Positions 17,958 through 27,424 of a DNA stretch of 64,000 bases are shown piece after piece. The number at the start of each line of letters is the position of its first letter. Position 1 is the first letter of the stretch. The notes under the pieces were generated by a model, which saw only the letters and a list, made by a program, of their open reading frames with translations, was not told where the DNA came from and did not search any database. Position numbers and translations under genes: made by a program. The stretch lies in contig CAJXJR010000001.1 of NCBI GenBank assembly GCA_913055155.1, positions 248,001 through 312,000 of the forward strand, given 5' to 3'. This stretch comes from an uncultured Erythrobacter sp. GTDB taxonomy: Bacteria > Pseudomonadota > Alphaproteobacteria > Sphingomonadales > Sphingomonadaceae.

Positions 17958-19556
17958 TTACGCTTCCGAAAGCGATTCCGGGCGACCGTGCTCCACGCTC
18001 ATGCGTTGCCGCGTACGGATTTCCGCGCCGCGTTCGCGCACGCTCTCCAGCGTCTTGAACTCGGTGGTCCACAGCTCGGGCGTCACTTCGCACATCACAT
18101 AGCCGCGCTGGGCATTGTGCCATTTCAGCTGCGGGTTTTCCTGCTGGATCGCTATGGTATCGGCACGCTGGTCTACCCCGTTGCCGCCCGAGGTGATCGA
18201 GGTGGAGACGAATTCGCACGCGATCGGGCGCGGTCCCGGCGCCTTGCCGTCGATATGCAGTTCGCCGGCGTAGTTCTGGTGCTCGTCACCCGTCAGCACC
18301 ACCACGTTGCCGCGGCCCTGGTCACGCACCGCCTCGAGCAGGCGGCGGCGCGACTGCCGGTATCCCGCCCAACTGTCGAGGTTTTCTGTCCGCACCTCTC
18401 CCGGCGTGCGGTCGAGGTCCATCATCATGACCTGCTGCGCCAGCACCTGCCAGCGTGCTTCGGAGGCGCGCATGCGGCCGATCAGCCATTCCTCCTGCGC
18501 GCCGCCCAGCACGGCAGCGTCGTGGCGGTCCACGGTCTCGCACACCACGCCCCAGCGATCCTCGCACGGTTGGTCGCTGCGATACTGCCGCGTATCGAGC
18601 AGGTTCAGGTCCAGCAGGTCGCCATAGCGCGCCTGCCGGTACAGCTGCATCGCGGGGCCGACAGGCATCGACGCGGCGCGCAGCGGCATGTTTTCGTAAT
18701 AGGCCTGCATCGCCGCCTGCTTGCGCAAGGCGAAGATCGCCGGCGGCGTGCCGTCCTGGTCGATGTCGCTTACCCAGTTGTTGTCGATCTCGTGATCGTC
18801 CCAGGTCATGAACCACGGCGCGGCGGCGTGCGCGGCCTGCAGGTCGGTGTCCATCTTCGTCTGCGCATAGCGGCGGCGATAGTCGCCCAGCGTATAGAGT
18901 TCGTCCCCCCGATACTGGCGCACGTTCTCCAGCGGGCCCATCGCCCCGCCGTTCCACACGCGGTTGGAGCGGCCTTCGTATATGTAGTCGCCATAGCAGA
19001 ACACGAAGTCCGCCTGTTCGGAGGCAAGGTGGCGGTGCGCGGTATAGAACCCCTGCTCGAAGTGCTGGCACCCGGCCAAGCCGAAGCGCACGCGTTGTAA
19101 CGGCGATCCGAGGGCGGGCAGGGTCTGCGCGCGGCCCCACAGGCTGCGCTCGCGCCCGGCGGTGAAGCGATACCAGTTAGGCCGGCCCGGTTGCAGCCCG
19201 GCGACTTCGACATGCACCGAATGGCCCAGCTCCGGGCGGGCAAGTGCGGTGCCGGCCTGCACCACCTCGCGAAAGCGGTCGTCGGCAGCGACTTCCCAGT
19301 CCACCTCCACCGCTGCGGCGGGCATCCCATAGTCGATTTCCAGCGGATCGGGCGCCAGCCGCGTCCAGATCACGAACCCGTCGGGCGCGGGATCGCCTGA
19401 GGCGACGCCCAACTGGAAGGGGTAATTGCGGAACACCGGCGCCGCCAGGGCAGGCGCGGCCAGCGGCAAGCCCATCGCCGTGATCGCCGCGCCGCCAAAG
19501 CTGCGCAGCAAGTGTCGCCGGTTCAGCTCGATGCGCTTGGCTTGCCAGTCGGCCAT
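17958..19556 (-). CDS. phoD: Tat-exported PhoD-type alkaline phosphatase/phosphodiesterase
   Basis: 532 residues. The N-terminus has a twin-arginine motif (ELNRRHLLRSFGG) followed by a hydrophobic stretch and APALAAP, so export in folded form is expected. The PhoD N-terminal domain (FQLGVASGDPAPDGFVIWTRL) and the metallophosphatase core (GDYIYEGR, MTWDDHEIDNNW, LTGDEHQNYAGEL) are complete. The family uses Fe3+ and Ca2+ to release phosphate from mono- and diesters. It would supply phosphate from extracellular organophosphates or nucleotides. No Pho box could be identified with confidence upstream. Confidence 0.9.
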   Translation of the reverse strand: MADWQAKRIELNRRHLLRSFGGAAITAMGLPLAAPALAAPVFRNYPFQLGVASGDPAPDGFVIWTRLAPDPLEIDYGMPAAAVEVDWEVAADDRFREVVQAGTALARPELGHSVHVEVAGLQPGRPNWYRFTAGRERSLWGRAQTLPALGSPLQRVRFGLAGCQHFEQGFYTAHRHLASEQADFVFCYGDYIYEGRSNRVWNGGAMGPLENVRQYRGDELYTLGDYRRRYAQTKMDTDLQAAHAAAPWFMTWDDHEIDNNWVSDIDQDGTPPAIFALRKQAAMQAYYENMPLRAASMPVGPAMQLYRQARYGDLLDLNLLDTRQYRSDQPCEDRWGVVCETVDRHDAAVLGGAQEEWLIGRMRASEARWQVLAQQVMMMDLDRTPGEVRTENLDSWAGYRQSRRRLLEAVRDQGRGNVVVLTGDEHQNYAGELHIDGKAPGPRPIACEFVSTSITSGGNGVDQRADTIAIQQENPQLKWHNAQRGYVMCEVTPELWTTEFKTLESVRERGAEIRTRQRMSVEHGRPESLSEA

Positions 19557-19713
19557 GGTGCTTGTCCCTTCGAAGAGCGGTGTCGCCGACGCCTTGCGCC
19601 AGGCAGGTTGCGCTTTTGTGTCTTTGTGCGCCAGCGGCCTGCGCTTGCCAAGCGGGCTTGCGCTGCCGCGCGGGTGTAATCACTGTGCAAGGTCAGACTG
19701 GTTCAAAGGGCCT

Positions 19714-20967
19714 ATGAGTTCTGCAAGCAATCCTGATGGCAAGGGCAGGGCAGCCGCGCTGGATGCGTTCGAGCGGCGGGCGCCCTATAGTGCGGAGCTG
19801 CTGGAGGCCGCCCTGCGCGCGCAACCCCATGACGGCGCGTTGTTGCTTGCCCATGCCTCGGCGCGCGCGGAGAATGGCGTCGAAGACCCTTTCGCTCGGC
19901 TGAAAGACGTGCTGCAGCAGGACCCGAGCTGGGTGACCGGTCACCGTGCACTGGCGCAGCTGACGATCGAATTCGGCTTCCCCAAGCCCCTGGCCGTGAT
20001 CGAGAGCGCGCTGTCCAGCCAGCGCGACAATCCGGCTTTATGGCATTGCTACCTCAACCTGCTCTCGGCACTGGGGCGTGATATCGAGGCGGCAGACAAG
20101 ACTGCGGACCTGCGCCGCCGCGTGGGTGAGGTGCCTGCGCTGCGCCTGCTGGAAGCGCGATTTGCCGGACAGGGCGGCGATCCGCAGCGCGGGGCCCGAC
20201 TGCTACAAGGCCTACCCGCGCAATTGCCCGATCTGGCCTACCAGCAAGCGCGCAACGCGCTGCAGCGTGGCGAGGCGGGTGAGGCGGCCCGGGTGCTCTC
20301 AGGCTCCTCTATGCAGGGCGATATGCGCATGTGGGCCATGGCGGAAATCGCCTGGCGCGCGCTGGGAGACAATCGCCACGGCTGGCTGGTGCGCGGCGAA
20401 GACCTGCTGGCGGCAGACGACCTAGGGCTGGATGAGAAGGACCTGGCCGCGCTTTGCGATACCTTGCGCCGGCTCCATTCCAGCCGTGCCGCGCCGCTTT
20501 CGCAAAGCCTGCGCGGCGGCACGCAGACGCGCGGCAACCTGCACCGCCGCGACGATCCCGTGCTGGCACTGGTGTTCGACGCCATGCGCCGCGCGCTGGC
20601 GGACTATTCAGCACGGCTCGAAGGCCTCGATGGCGATCACCCCATGGCCCCGCTGGCCGCCCGCGCGCCGCAGGTCACCGCCAGCTGGTCGGTGCGCCTG
20701 ACGTCTGGCGGTTTCCACGTGCCGCACATGCACGACAACGGCCTGCTCAGTTCTGCCTGCCATCTGGTGGTGCCCGCCGGGGCAGCGCCGGGCGAGGGCA
20801 TGTTGGAGCTGGGCCGGCCGCCGAAGGACATCGGCCTGGCGCTGGAGCCGGTGGCCACTTTCACCCCGCGCGCAGGCCGGCTGATCCTGTTTCCCAGTTT
20901 CCTCTATCACTCGACCACGCCCTTCGCCGCGGCTGAACGCATGAGCGTGGTGATCGATGCCGCCTAG
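19714..20967 (+). CDS. Repeat protein with C-terminal putative 2OG-Fe(II) oxygenase domain
   Basis: 417 residues. The first 250 are helical with TPR-like spacing (AALDAFERRAPYSAELLEAAL, DPSWVTGHRALAQL, NPALWHCYLNLLSAL). The C-terminal ~120 residues match the putative 2OG-Fe(II) oxygenase family: SWSVRLTSGGFHVPHMHDNG supplies an HxH/D-like metal site, RLILFPSFLYHSTTPF the distal His, and AAERMSVVIDA the closing Arg strand. Family members are predicted hydroxylases with no firmly known substrate. No signal peptide. The stop shares the tetramer CTAG with the stop of the convergent deacetylase gene. Confidence 0.75.
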   Translation: MSSASNPDGKGRAAALDAFERRAPYSAELLEAALRAQPHDGALLLAHASARAENGVEDPFARLKDVLQQDPSWVTGHRALAQLTIEFGFPKPLAVIESALSSQRDNPALWHCYLNLLSALGRDIEAADKTADLRRRVGEVPALRLLEARFAGQGGDPQRGARLLQGLPAQLPDLAYQQARNALQRGEAGEAARVLSGSSMQGDMRMWAMAEIAWRALGDNRHGWLVRGEDLLAADDLGLDEKDLAALCDTLRRLHSSRAAPLSQSLRGGTQTRGNLHRRDDPVLALVFDAMRRALADYSARLEGLDGDHPMAPLAARAPQVTASWSVRLTSGGFHVPHMHDNGLLSSACHLVVPAGAAPGEGMLELGRPPKDIGLALEPVATFTPRAGRLILFPSFLYHSTTPFAAAERMSVVIDAA

Positions 20968-21977
20968 CGTTCGATCGCGCCCATGACTTCGCGCACGCTG
21001 CTGGCCTTCACCCCGCGCTGTTCCAGGTAGGCGAAGATCCGCCGCCACCAGTCGTACAGCGCGTCAAGGTCGTCATCGTCGCGCACATAGGGGGTGGAGC
21101 CGGGCCGCAGCGAGGGGCTGTGGAACGACAGCACCAGCATCGGCACGTCGTCGTCCAGCGCCATGTCGATGCCGCGAATGGCCTCTTCCACGCTCACGCC
21201 CTCGGGCGTCAGCGGCACGCGTTCCAGCAGGCCCAGCCGCGCCAGCACCCCGCGCATCGAGGGCAATCGCCACAGGCGCGGGTAGATAAAGCCGCCCTGG
21301 CGCCGCAGCATGCCCCAGAAGGTGCTGGTCAGCGGCAGTTCGAGCAGGCTCTTCTCTGCATCGACCCAATAGGGATGCAGCGGGTGCTCGCGGTAATCCG
21401 GCCCGCCGGTGCTGGAATAATCGAACAGCGGCCGCACCGAGGTGTCGATCGCGATGCCGTGGTGTTTCAGCAGGCCCGCCGTGTTGGGGCCTAGGCCATA
21501 GCGGCCCGCGCGGTAGATCAGCGGAGCTACGCCGAAATTTTCCTCGATCGCATCGCGCAGCGCCTTCAGCTTGGCCTCTTCCAGGTCGGGCGGCAGGTTG
21601 CCGGCGAAGGAGTTTTCCTGCGTCACCTCTTCCTGGAACGGCGGGTTGACCCAGGGGTGAAGCTGGACGCCCACTTCGGCCCGCCCGGCCAGCACCGGCT
21701 CGCGCAGGATTTCCCTCGCGGTGCGCGAATTGGCGATGGGCCAGTCCACCAGGTAAACCGGCACGACCCCTTCGTTCTCGCAGAATTCCTGGAATTTCTT
21801 TAGCCTGGGGACGTGGCGCGTATCGTGGCTGTCACGGGTCAGCGGCTTGTCCCAGTCGAAATCCTCTTCGGTGTCGACGGTCAGCAGGAAACGGGGGCAA
21901 TCGTCGGTAAACCGCGCCCTGGCACTTTGCGGTGGCGGGTCGAGCAGGTTGCTCGTCGGCAAGATGATCTCCCTCAC
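20964..21977 (-). CDS. Polysaccharide deacetylase-like (NodB-fold/WalW-type) protein
   Basis: 337 residues from a GTG start. LLTVDTEEDFDWDK contains the paired acidic residues expected at the metal and catalytic site of NodB-fold deacetylases, followed by LHPWVNPPF (metal His region), YRAGRYGLGPNT and the late MLVLSFHSPSLRPG with the catalytic His. The protein resembles WalW-like deacetylase family members of sphingomonads. No signal peptide is visible, so it may act in the cytoplasm on a glycan precursor. The exact substrate is unknown. The next gene upstream on the same strand, the degenerate histidine kinase, ends 8 bases away. Confidence 0.8.
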   Translation of the reverse strand: MREIILPTSNLLDPPPQSARARFTDDCPRFLLTVDTEEDFDWDKPLTRDSHDTRHVPRLKKFQEFCENEGVVPVYLVDWPIANSRTAREILREPVLAGRAEVGVQLHPWVNPPFQEEVTQENSFAGNLPPDLEEAKLKALRDAIEENFGVAPLIYRAGRYGLGPNTAGLLKHHGIAIDTSVRPLFDYSSTGGPDYREHPLHPYWVDAEKSLLELPLTSTFWGMLRRQGGFIYPRLWRLPSMRGVLARLGLLERVPLTPEGVSVEEAIRGIDMALDDDVPMLVLSFHSPSLRPGSTPYVRDDDDLDALYDWWRRIFAYLEQRGVKASSVREVMGAIER

Positions 21978-21984
21978 TTGGAGG

Positions 21985-23832
21985 TTACGCGCCTCCGGTC
22001 CCGCTGCCGGTGCTATGGACCGCGTCCGTAGAGGTCAAGACGGGCAGGCGCAGCGATACCCGGTTGTCCTCGCAGGCCAGCGATCCGCCTGCCGCGCGAG
22101 CTTCGGCCTCTGCCAGCCGGAAGGTGAAGGCCGGGCCGAACATGCCGGCGCTGATGGCCCTGCGCCGCTGGCTGTCGCGACCGGTGTCCGCCGGAGCATC
22201 GCGCAGGCTTTCGGGCACGTCCAGCTGCAGCGTGATGGTCTTGCCGTCGCTGGCAAGGTCCAGCTGCGATTCCTCGCCGGGGCCGATGGCGCCTGCTGCC
22301 GTTGCCAGCAGCCGCCAGCACAGCACCATGGCCTCGCCGCGATCGAGACCGACGGTAAAGGGCGCGCCAGAGACCTTGAGCTTGAAGCCTGCATTGCGCG
22401 AGCGCAGCACGCGGTCGAGCCGCTCGACCGTGTTTGCCAGTGCCTCGCGCAGGTCGCTGGTGCCTTCCTCCAGCGCCAGCGCCTTGGTCTCCAGCTTCAC
22501 CAGCCGGTCGACCTCGTCGAAACCCGCCAGCAGCGTGGCGGCATCGCCGGCAATGCTGGCGGCGTGGGCGCGGTATTCGTGCGGCACGGCGCCGAAGATC
22601 TGCTGCTGGATGATCTCGGCAAAGCCCTGGATCGCGTTCACCGGCGTGCGCAGTTCGTGCAGTACTTGCCGCATGGCGTCGCCCTGCGTGTCGGGTTCCT
22701 GCGCCTCCTGCGGCAGGTTGGGGCGGTAGAGTCGCACGGCATAGCCGGTGAAGCCGCCGGTGTCGGGCGCGAACAGCGGGGCGGCGTCCATGCGCCACTC
22801 GCCGCTGATCTCGGGCGCGGCATCGATGGTCAGCGGCGCATGGTGTAGCGGCAGTCGCCGCCGAAGGGCGACCGCAACGTCATCGGCGAAGTCCACCAGG
22901 TCGCCGGGACCGGGCGCGGTAAGGCCAAGCCCTGCCAGCATGGGTGCGGCCAGCCCTTCGGCGCGGATAACCTTGCCGCCGGCATCGGTGATGACGTCCA
23001 GCACGCCCCTGCCGGCAGCCTCTGTCTGGGTCGCGAGATCGCCCAGCGGCAGGCGCGGGGCGTTGCGGGCCTGCTGGCGGTTTTCCTGGAATGCCTCGAT
23101 CCGGCGTCGCAGGGCGCCGATCCCGTCCAGCGGGCCGGTGGCGCGCGGCGTGACGGTGGCGGGTGCGCTCTCGCCTTCGGCCTCGGTTGGTGCAGGCGGC
23201 GCTTCGGCATCGGCAGAATCGGCCCTGGGCAGCACCAGGTCGCCCACGCCCAGCCTTTCGAGCAGGCGCTTGACCGAGGCCGGCAAGTCGCGCCGATGGC
23301 GCAGGAAACCGCGCGCGGTCACCGGCAGGCGCGGAATCAGGTCTAGCCATTGCTCTTCGCTAAGCCGCGCGGTGGCAACGGCGGCGGCAGCGGGCTTGGG
23401 TTCTCCCTCGGCCAAAAAGGCGACGAATTCGGGGTTGCGCAGGCGCAGGCCCGGCTCGCGCAGGATAGCGCTTTGTTCCTCCTGCGGGATCGCCTGCTGC
23501 AATTCGTGCAGCCGCACGAACCCGGCAATGGTATCCAGCCGCCGGTCATCGCCTTCCAGTGCCGAACGATTGAGGATGCGGTTGATTTCCCACGGAGAAC
23601 GTTCGTCTGCCTCGCGTGCGATGCGTGCCAATGCCTGGCCCGAAAGCGTCGTCTCGCGCGAGCCGAGCAGGTCCAGCAACTGCCTGAACTGCGTGCGCAG
23701 TGCCGCGTCGCTGCCGGCGCGCATGCGCAGCACGGTGGCTAGGCGGTCATCGAACAAGGGCAGTGCTCCGGTCGGAAACGCGGTTAAAAAATTACCAACC
23801 GTGGCATTAGCCGTGTCCCGCGAGGCAAGCAT
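21985..23832 (-). CDS. Histidine kinase-like protein with degenerate ATPase domain
   Basis: 615 residues from ATG 23832; an in-frame TTG at 23865 is also possible. The N-terminal ~240 residues are helical without a membrane segment, then comes a Pro/Ala/Glu-rich linker, a PAS-like region and a HisKA segment with an intact H-box (QVLHELRTPVNAIQGFAEI). The expected ATPase motifs are not recognisable: the N-box position reads LCWRLLATAAGAIGPG, no DxGxG is seen, and the G2 position reads GMFGPAFTFRLAEA. It may therefore be a phosphotransfer or regulatory pseudokinase. It is cytoplasmic by prediction. No adjacent response regulator is present; the divergent neighbour is an Lrp-type regulator. Confidence 0.75.
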   Translation of the reverse strand: MLASRDTANATVGNFLTAFPTGALPLFDDRLATVLRMRAGSDAALRTQFRQLLDLLGSRETTLSGQALARIAREADERSPWEINRILNRSALEGDDRRLDTIAGFVRLHELQQAIPQEEQSAILREPGLRLRNPEFVAFLAEGEPKPAAAAVATARLSEEQWLDLIPRLPVTARGFLRHRRDLPASVKRLLERLGVGDLVLPRADSADAEAPPAPTEAEGESAPATVTPRATGPLDGIGALRRRIEAFQENRQQARNAPRLPLGDLATQTEAAGRGVLDVITDAGGKVIRAEGLAAPMLAGLGLTAPGPGDLVDFADDVAVALRRRLPLHHAPLTIDAAPEISGEWRMDAAPLFAPDTGGFTGYAVRLYRPNLPQEAQEPDTQGDAMRQVLHELRTPVNAIQGFAEIIQQQIFGAVPHEYRAHAASIAGDAATLLAGFDEVDRLVKLETKALALEEGTSDLREALANTVERLDRVLRSRNAGFKLKVSGAPFTVGLDRGEAMVLCWRLLATAAGAIGPGEESQLDLASDGKTITLQLDVPESLRDAPADTGRDSQRRRAISAGMFGPAFTFRLAEAEARAAGGSLACEDNRVSLRLPVLTSTDAVHSTGSGTGGA

Positions 23833-23886
23833 GGTTAAGGACCGATGCGTTGCAAAAGGGGACAATTGCGGCCATAGGGAACTTTA

Positions 23887-23915
23887 TTGTGCGAAAACGT
23901 CAATTGGCGTGATAG
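23887..23915 (+). promoter_or_regulatory. Putative promoter of the Lrp-type regulator gene
   Basis: TTGTGC (23887-23892), a 17-base spacer and TGATAG (23910-23915) lie about 55 bases before the ATG. This is pattern-based only. Confidence 0.3.
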
Positions 23916-23968
23916 AAATTGCGTGATCCGTGTGTGAGAGGGCGGGTTGTGCAAAGGGGGACTTCTTG

Positions 23969-24433
23969 ATGTCCACACTCGACAAGATCGATCGGCGCCT
24001 GCTGGCCGAATTGCAGGCCGAAGGGCGCGTGACCAATGTCGATCTGGCGCGCCGCGTCGGCCTGACGGCGCCGCCGTGCCTGCGCCGTGTCCGGGCGCTG
24101 GAGGAAGAGGGCGTGATCCGCGGCTACCACGCCGATCTCGACGCCTCGAAGCTGGGGTTCGCCATCACCGTGTTCGCAATGGTGTCGCTGCGCAGCCAGG
24201 CCGAGGAAGACCTCAAGGCGTTCGAGGATCACATCACCGGGCTGGACGAAGTGCGCGAGTGCCACATGCTCAACGGCGAGATCGATTTCATCCTCAAGAT
24301 CGTGAGCAAGGACCTGCAAAGCTTCCAGGAATTCCTCACCAGCAAGCTGACGCCCGCGCCCAACGTGGCCAGCGTGAAGACCTCGCTGACGATCCGCACA
24401 AGCAAGCACCTGCCCGGCGTTCCGCTGGATTAG
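23969..24433 (+). CDS. Lrp/AsnC family transcriptional regulator
   Basis: 154 residues, the typical length. The N-terminal helix-turn-helix (IDRRLLAELQAEGRVTNVDL ... VGLTAPPCLRRVRALEEEG) is followed by the RAM effector-binding domain (FVMVSL-like strand, VRECHMLNGEIDFILKIV). The start at 23969 is preceded by GGGGGA. Members bind amino acids and control transport or metabolism genes as octamers. The regulated genes cannot be fixed; the divergent kinase-like gene and the convergent antiporter gene are neighbours. The stop lies 17 bases from the antiporter stop. Confidence 0.9.
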   Translation: MSTLDKIDRRLLAELQAEGRVTNVDLARRVGLTAPPCLRRVRALEEEGVIRGYHADLDASKLGFAITVFAMVSLRSQAEEDLKAFEDHITGLDEVRECHMLNGEIDFILKIVSKDLQSFQEFLTSKLTPAPNVASVKTSLTIRTSKHLPGVPLD

Positions 24434-24450
24434 GACTGTTGGCCGTCGGG

Positions 24451-25455
24451 CTAGATCAGCCCAGAGGTAAAACCGGTATAAGCCAGGTACCCCGCCAGCA
24501 GCAGGCCGCCCTCGCGACGCGACAGGCGTCCGCCGGTAAAGGCAAAGACCATCACCACGAAGGCTGCCAAGGTCGCCAGCGGCAAGTCGAACTGGACGAT
24601 CTTTTCCGGGATCGCGCCGGGTGCGGCCATGCCCGTCACCCCGCCGATGAACAGCAGGTTGTAGATGTTGGAGCCCAGCACGTTGCCCAGCGCAATGTCG
24701 CTCTGCCCCCTGATCGCGGCGATGATCGAGGTTACCAGTTCGGGGGCGGAAGTGCCGAAGGCGACGATGGTCAGGCCGATGATCTCCTCGCTCACCCCCA
24801 TGGACGAGGCGATCGCCACCGCGCCATCGACCAGCAGCGTTCCCCCGCCGACGATCAGGCCCAGGCCAACCGCAAAGAAGGCCAGCGCATGGCCAAGGCT
24901 GTGGGCAGGCTTTTCCTGTGGAACAAGCGCCGGGTCGAAGGCTTCGGAAGCGGCCGCACGGTCGAAGGCGGCGGTATGGTCATAGGGCTGGTCGACAGGC
25001 GCCAGCTTCTCCTGCTGGTACGCGCGCCAGATATAGGCGACCAGGCCCACCAGCAGCAGCGTGGCCACAATCCGGTCCAGGCCCAGGGTGTAGCTGGCGG
25101 CCATCAGGGCCAGTGCCGCCACCAGCCCCACACCGCCGTCGCGCCACAGCGCGGTGCGATCCACTGCCATCGGCGCGATCAGGGCCGCCGTGCCCAGCAC
25201 CAGCAGCAGGTTGGCAAGGTTGGAGCCGACGATATTGCCGATGGCAAGCCCCGGCGATCCGGCCAGCGCCGCCTGCACGCTGGCAGCCAGTTCCGGGCTG
25301 GAAGTACCAAGCCCGACCACGACCAGGCCGATCAGCATGGGCGACAGGCGCAACCGCTCGGCAATGCCCACCGCGCCGCGTACCATCACGTCGCCGCCGA
25401 TCATCAGCAGGACCAGGCCCGCCAGAAGTATGCCGATATCGGTGATGGGGGGCAT
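24451..25455 (-). CDS. Calcium/sodium antiporter (CaCA family, YrbG-like)
   Basis: 334 residues, about ten membrane helices. Both alpha repeats are present in inverted pair form: GLGTSSPELAASVQAAL with GNIVGSNLANLLLVLGTAAL, and AFGTSAPELVTSIIAAI with GNVLGSNIYNLLFIGGV. The GSN and TS.PE motifs supply the ion-binding residues. A hydrophilic loop near residues 140-190 separates the halves. Members exchange Na+ or H+ for Ca2+ at the inner membrane. The accC stop-side end lies 17 bases upstream on the same strand, but functional linkage to it is not obvious. Confidence 0.9.
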   Translation of the reverse strand: MPPITDIGILLAGLVLLMIGGDVMVRGAVGIAERLRLSPMLIGLVVVGLGTSSPELAASVQAALAGSPGLAIGNIVGSNLANLLLVLGTAALIAPMAVDRTALWRDGGVGLVAALALMAASYTLGLDRIVATLLLVGLVAYIWRAYQQEKLAPVDQPYDHTAAFDRAAASEAFDPALVPQEKPAHSLGHALAFFAVGLGLIVGGGTLLVDGAVAIASSMGVSEEIIGLTIVAFGTSAPELVTSIIAAIRGQSDIALGNVLGSNIYNLLFIGGVTGMAAPGAIPEKIVQFDLPLATLAAFVVMVFAFTGGRLSRREGGLLLAGYLAYTGFTSGLI

Positions 25456-25472
25456 GGCGAGCAGCGTGCCCG

Positions 25473-26831
25473 TCAGGCTTCGTCTTCAGCGCGCTTGGCG
25501 AGCCATTCCTCGAGCCACTTGATGGTATAATCGCCGCTGATGATGTCGGGCTGCCTGAGCAGCTCCTCGTGCAGCGGGATCGATGTCTTCACGCCCGAGA
25601 TCACCATTTCCTCCAGCGCGCGGCGCAGGCGCATCAGGCAGCCTTCGCGGGTGCGACCGTAGACGATCAGCTTGGCGATCATCGAATCGTAATAGGGCGG
25701 GATGGTGTAGCCGGCGTAGAGCCCGCTATCGACGCGCACGTGCATGCCGCCGGCCTGGTGATAGTAATCGATCTTGCCCGGGCTGGGGGCGAAGGTGAAC
25801 GGATCCTCCGCGTTGATGCGGCATTCGATGGCATGGCCGCTGAACACCAGTTCCTCCTGCTTCACAGAAAGGTCCTTGCCATCGGCGATGCGGATCTGTT
25901 CGCGCACCAGGTCAACGCCCGTAATCGCTTCGGTCACGGGATGCTCCACCTGCAGGCGGGTGTTCATCTCGATGAAGTAGAACTCGCCGTCTTCCCACAG
26001 GAATTCGATCGTGCCCGCACCGCGATAGCCCATTTCGGCCATGGCCTTGGCCACGATGCCGCCCATGCGCTCGCGCTCTTCGGGCGTGATGACGGGGGAG
26101 GGGGCTTCCTCGAACACCTTCTGGTGGCGGCGTTGCAGGCTGCAATCGCGCTCTCCCAGGTGGATGGCGTTGCCACGTCCGTCGCCGAACACCTGGAATT
26201 CGATGTGGCGCGGATTGCCGAGGTATTTCTCCAGGTACATGGTGTCGTCGCCGAACGCGGCCTTGGCCTCGTTCTGCGCCTGCTTCACCAGGCTTTCCAA
26301 CTGATCCTCGCTGGGGATCACCTTCATCCCGCGACCGCCGCCACCGGCTGCGGCCTTGGCCAGCACGGGATAGCCGATTTCCTTGGCCACCGCGCGCATC
26401 TCGTCGAAATCGGACACGGCGCCGTCGCTGCCGGGAACCAGTGGCAGGCCGAGGTCGCCTGCGGTCTTCTTGGCCTGCACCTTGTCGCCCATGGTGCGGA
26501 TATGCTCGGGCTTGGGCCCGATCCAGGCGATGTCGTGGGCTTCCACGATCTCGGCGAACTTGGCGTTTTCGGACAGGAAGCCATAGCCGGGATGGATCGC
26601 GTCCGCCCCGGTGATTTCGGCAGCGGAAATGATCGCCGCGTGGTTCAGGTAGCTTTCGCTGGCCGAGGGTGGGCCGATGCACACGGCATGGTCTGCCAGC
26701 CGCACGTGCATGGCATCGGCGTCGGCGGTGGAATGCACAGCCACCGTCTCGATCCCCATTTCGTGAGCGGCACGGTGGATGCGCAGCGCGATTTCGCCGC
26801 GATTGGCGATCAGGATGCGGGAAATGCCCAT
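25473..26831 (-). CDS. accC: Acetyl-CoA carboxylase, biotin carboxylase subunit
   Basis: 452 residues, the usual AccC length. The biotin carboxylase N-domain begins [18 protein letters not shown]. The ATP-grasp loop is [13 protein letters not shown], and [22 protein letters not shown] carries the catalytic Glu and Arg. [21 protein letters not shown] marks the C-domain. With AccB it carboxylates biotin, the first half-reaction of malonyl-CoA formation. It follows accB by 12 bases in the same operon, with aroQ further upstream, a common alphaproteobacterial order. Confidence 0.97.
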   Translation of the reverse strand: MGISRILIANRGEIALRIHRAAHEMGIETVAVHSTADADAMHVRLADHAVCIGPPSASESYLNHAAIISAAEITGADAIHPGYGFLSENAKFAEIVEAHDIAWIGPKPEHIRTMGDKVQAKKTAGDLGLPLVPGSDGAVSDFDEMRAVAKEIGYPVLAKAAAGGGGRGMKVIPSEDQLESLVKQAQNEAKAAFGDDTMYLEKYLGNPRHIEFQVFGDGRGNAIHLGERDCSLQRRHQKVFEEAPSPVITPEERERMGGIVAKAMAEMGYRGAGTIEFLWEDGEFYFIEMNTRLQVEHPVTEAITGVDLVREQIRIADGKDLSVKQEELVFSGHAIECRINAEDPFTFAPSPGKIDYYHQAGGMHVRVDSGLYAGYTIPPYYDSMIAKLIVYGRTREGCLMRLRRALEEMVISGVKTSIPLHEELLRQPDIISGDYTIKWLEEWLAKRAEDEA

Positions 26832-26843
26832 GGATAGCGCCCC

Positions 26844-27341
26844 TTAAGCGATGACGACGAGCGGCTGGTCGAACTCGACCGGTTCGCCGTTGCCGATCAG
26901 CAGGTCGGTCACAGTACCATCCTTGGGCGCGGCGATCGGGTTCATTACCTTCATCGCCTCGACGATCAGCAGCGTGTCGCCTTTCTTCACGCTGTCACCG
27001 ACGCTGACGAAATTGGGCGAGCCGGGTTCGGGCGCGAGGTAGGCGGTGCCGACCATCGGCGATTTGACGGCATTGGCGTGATCGACCGGAGCAGGTTCCG
27101 CAGGTGCGGGTGCGGGTGCGTCGTTCGGGGCGGGGGCGGGCGCAGCAGCAGGTGCGGCGACCGCGACCGGCGCAGGGGCGCCGGCAACGGCACCGCGCGA
27201 GACGCGGATCTTGCGGTCGTCGTCTTCCACCTCGATCTCGGTCAGGCCTGTTTCGGCCAGGATGTCTGCCAGTTCGCGCACCAGCGCGGTATCGACGTTC
27301 AAACCACCCTTGCGGGCAGGAGCGGCCTTCTTTTCAGCCAT
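26844..27341 (-). CDS. accB: Acetyl-CoA carboxylase biotin carboxyl carrier protein
   Basis: 165 residues. The start at 27341 is chosen over an upstream ATG because GGGGAA lies at the right distance. The N-terminal helix region ([20 protein letters not shown]) is followed by an Ala/Pro-rich flexible linker and the biotinyl domain with [10 protein letters not shown], whose Lys is biotinylated. A thumb segment is present as [15 protein letters not shown]. It carries carboxybiotin between AccC and the carboxyltransferase. Confidence 0.96.
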   Translation of the reverse strand: MAEKKAAPARKGGLNVDTALVRELADILAETGLTEIEVEDDDRKIRVSRGAVAGAPAPVAVAAPAAAPAPAPNDAPAPAPAEPAPVDHANAVKSPMVGTAYLAPEPGSPNFVSVGDSVKKGDTLLIVEAMKVMNPIAAPKDGTVTDLLIGNGEPVEFDQPLVVIA

Positions 27342-27424
27342 GCATTCCCCGTTTCTGCGACCAGTTTGCAATTCGACTTGCGCGCTAGAGCCTGTCGCTC
27401 CGCAAGGCAAGCCTCACCCGGCGA

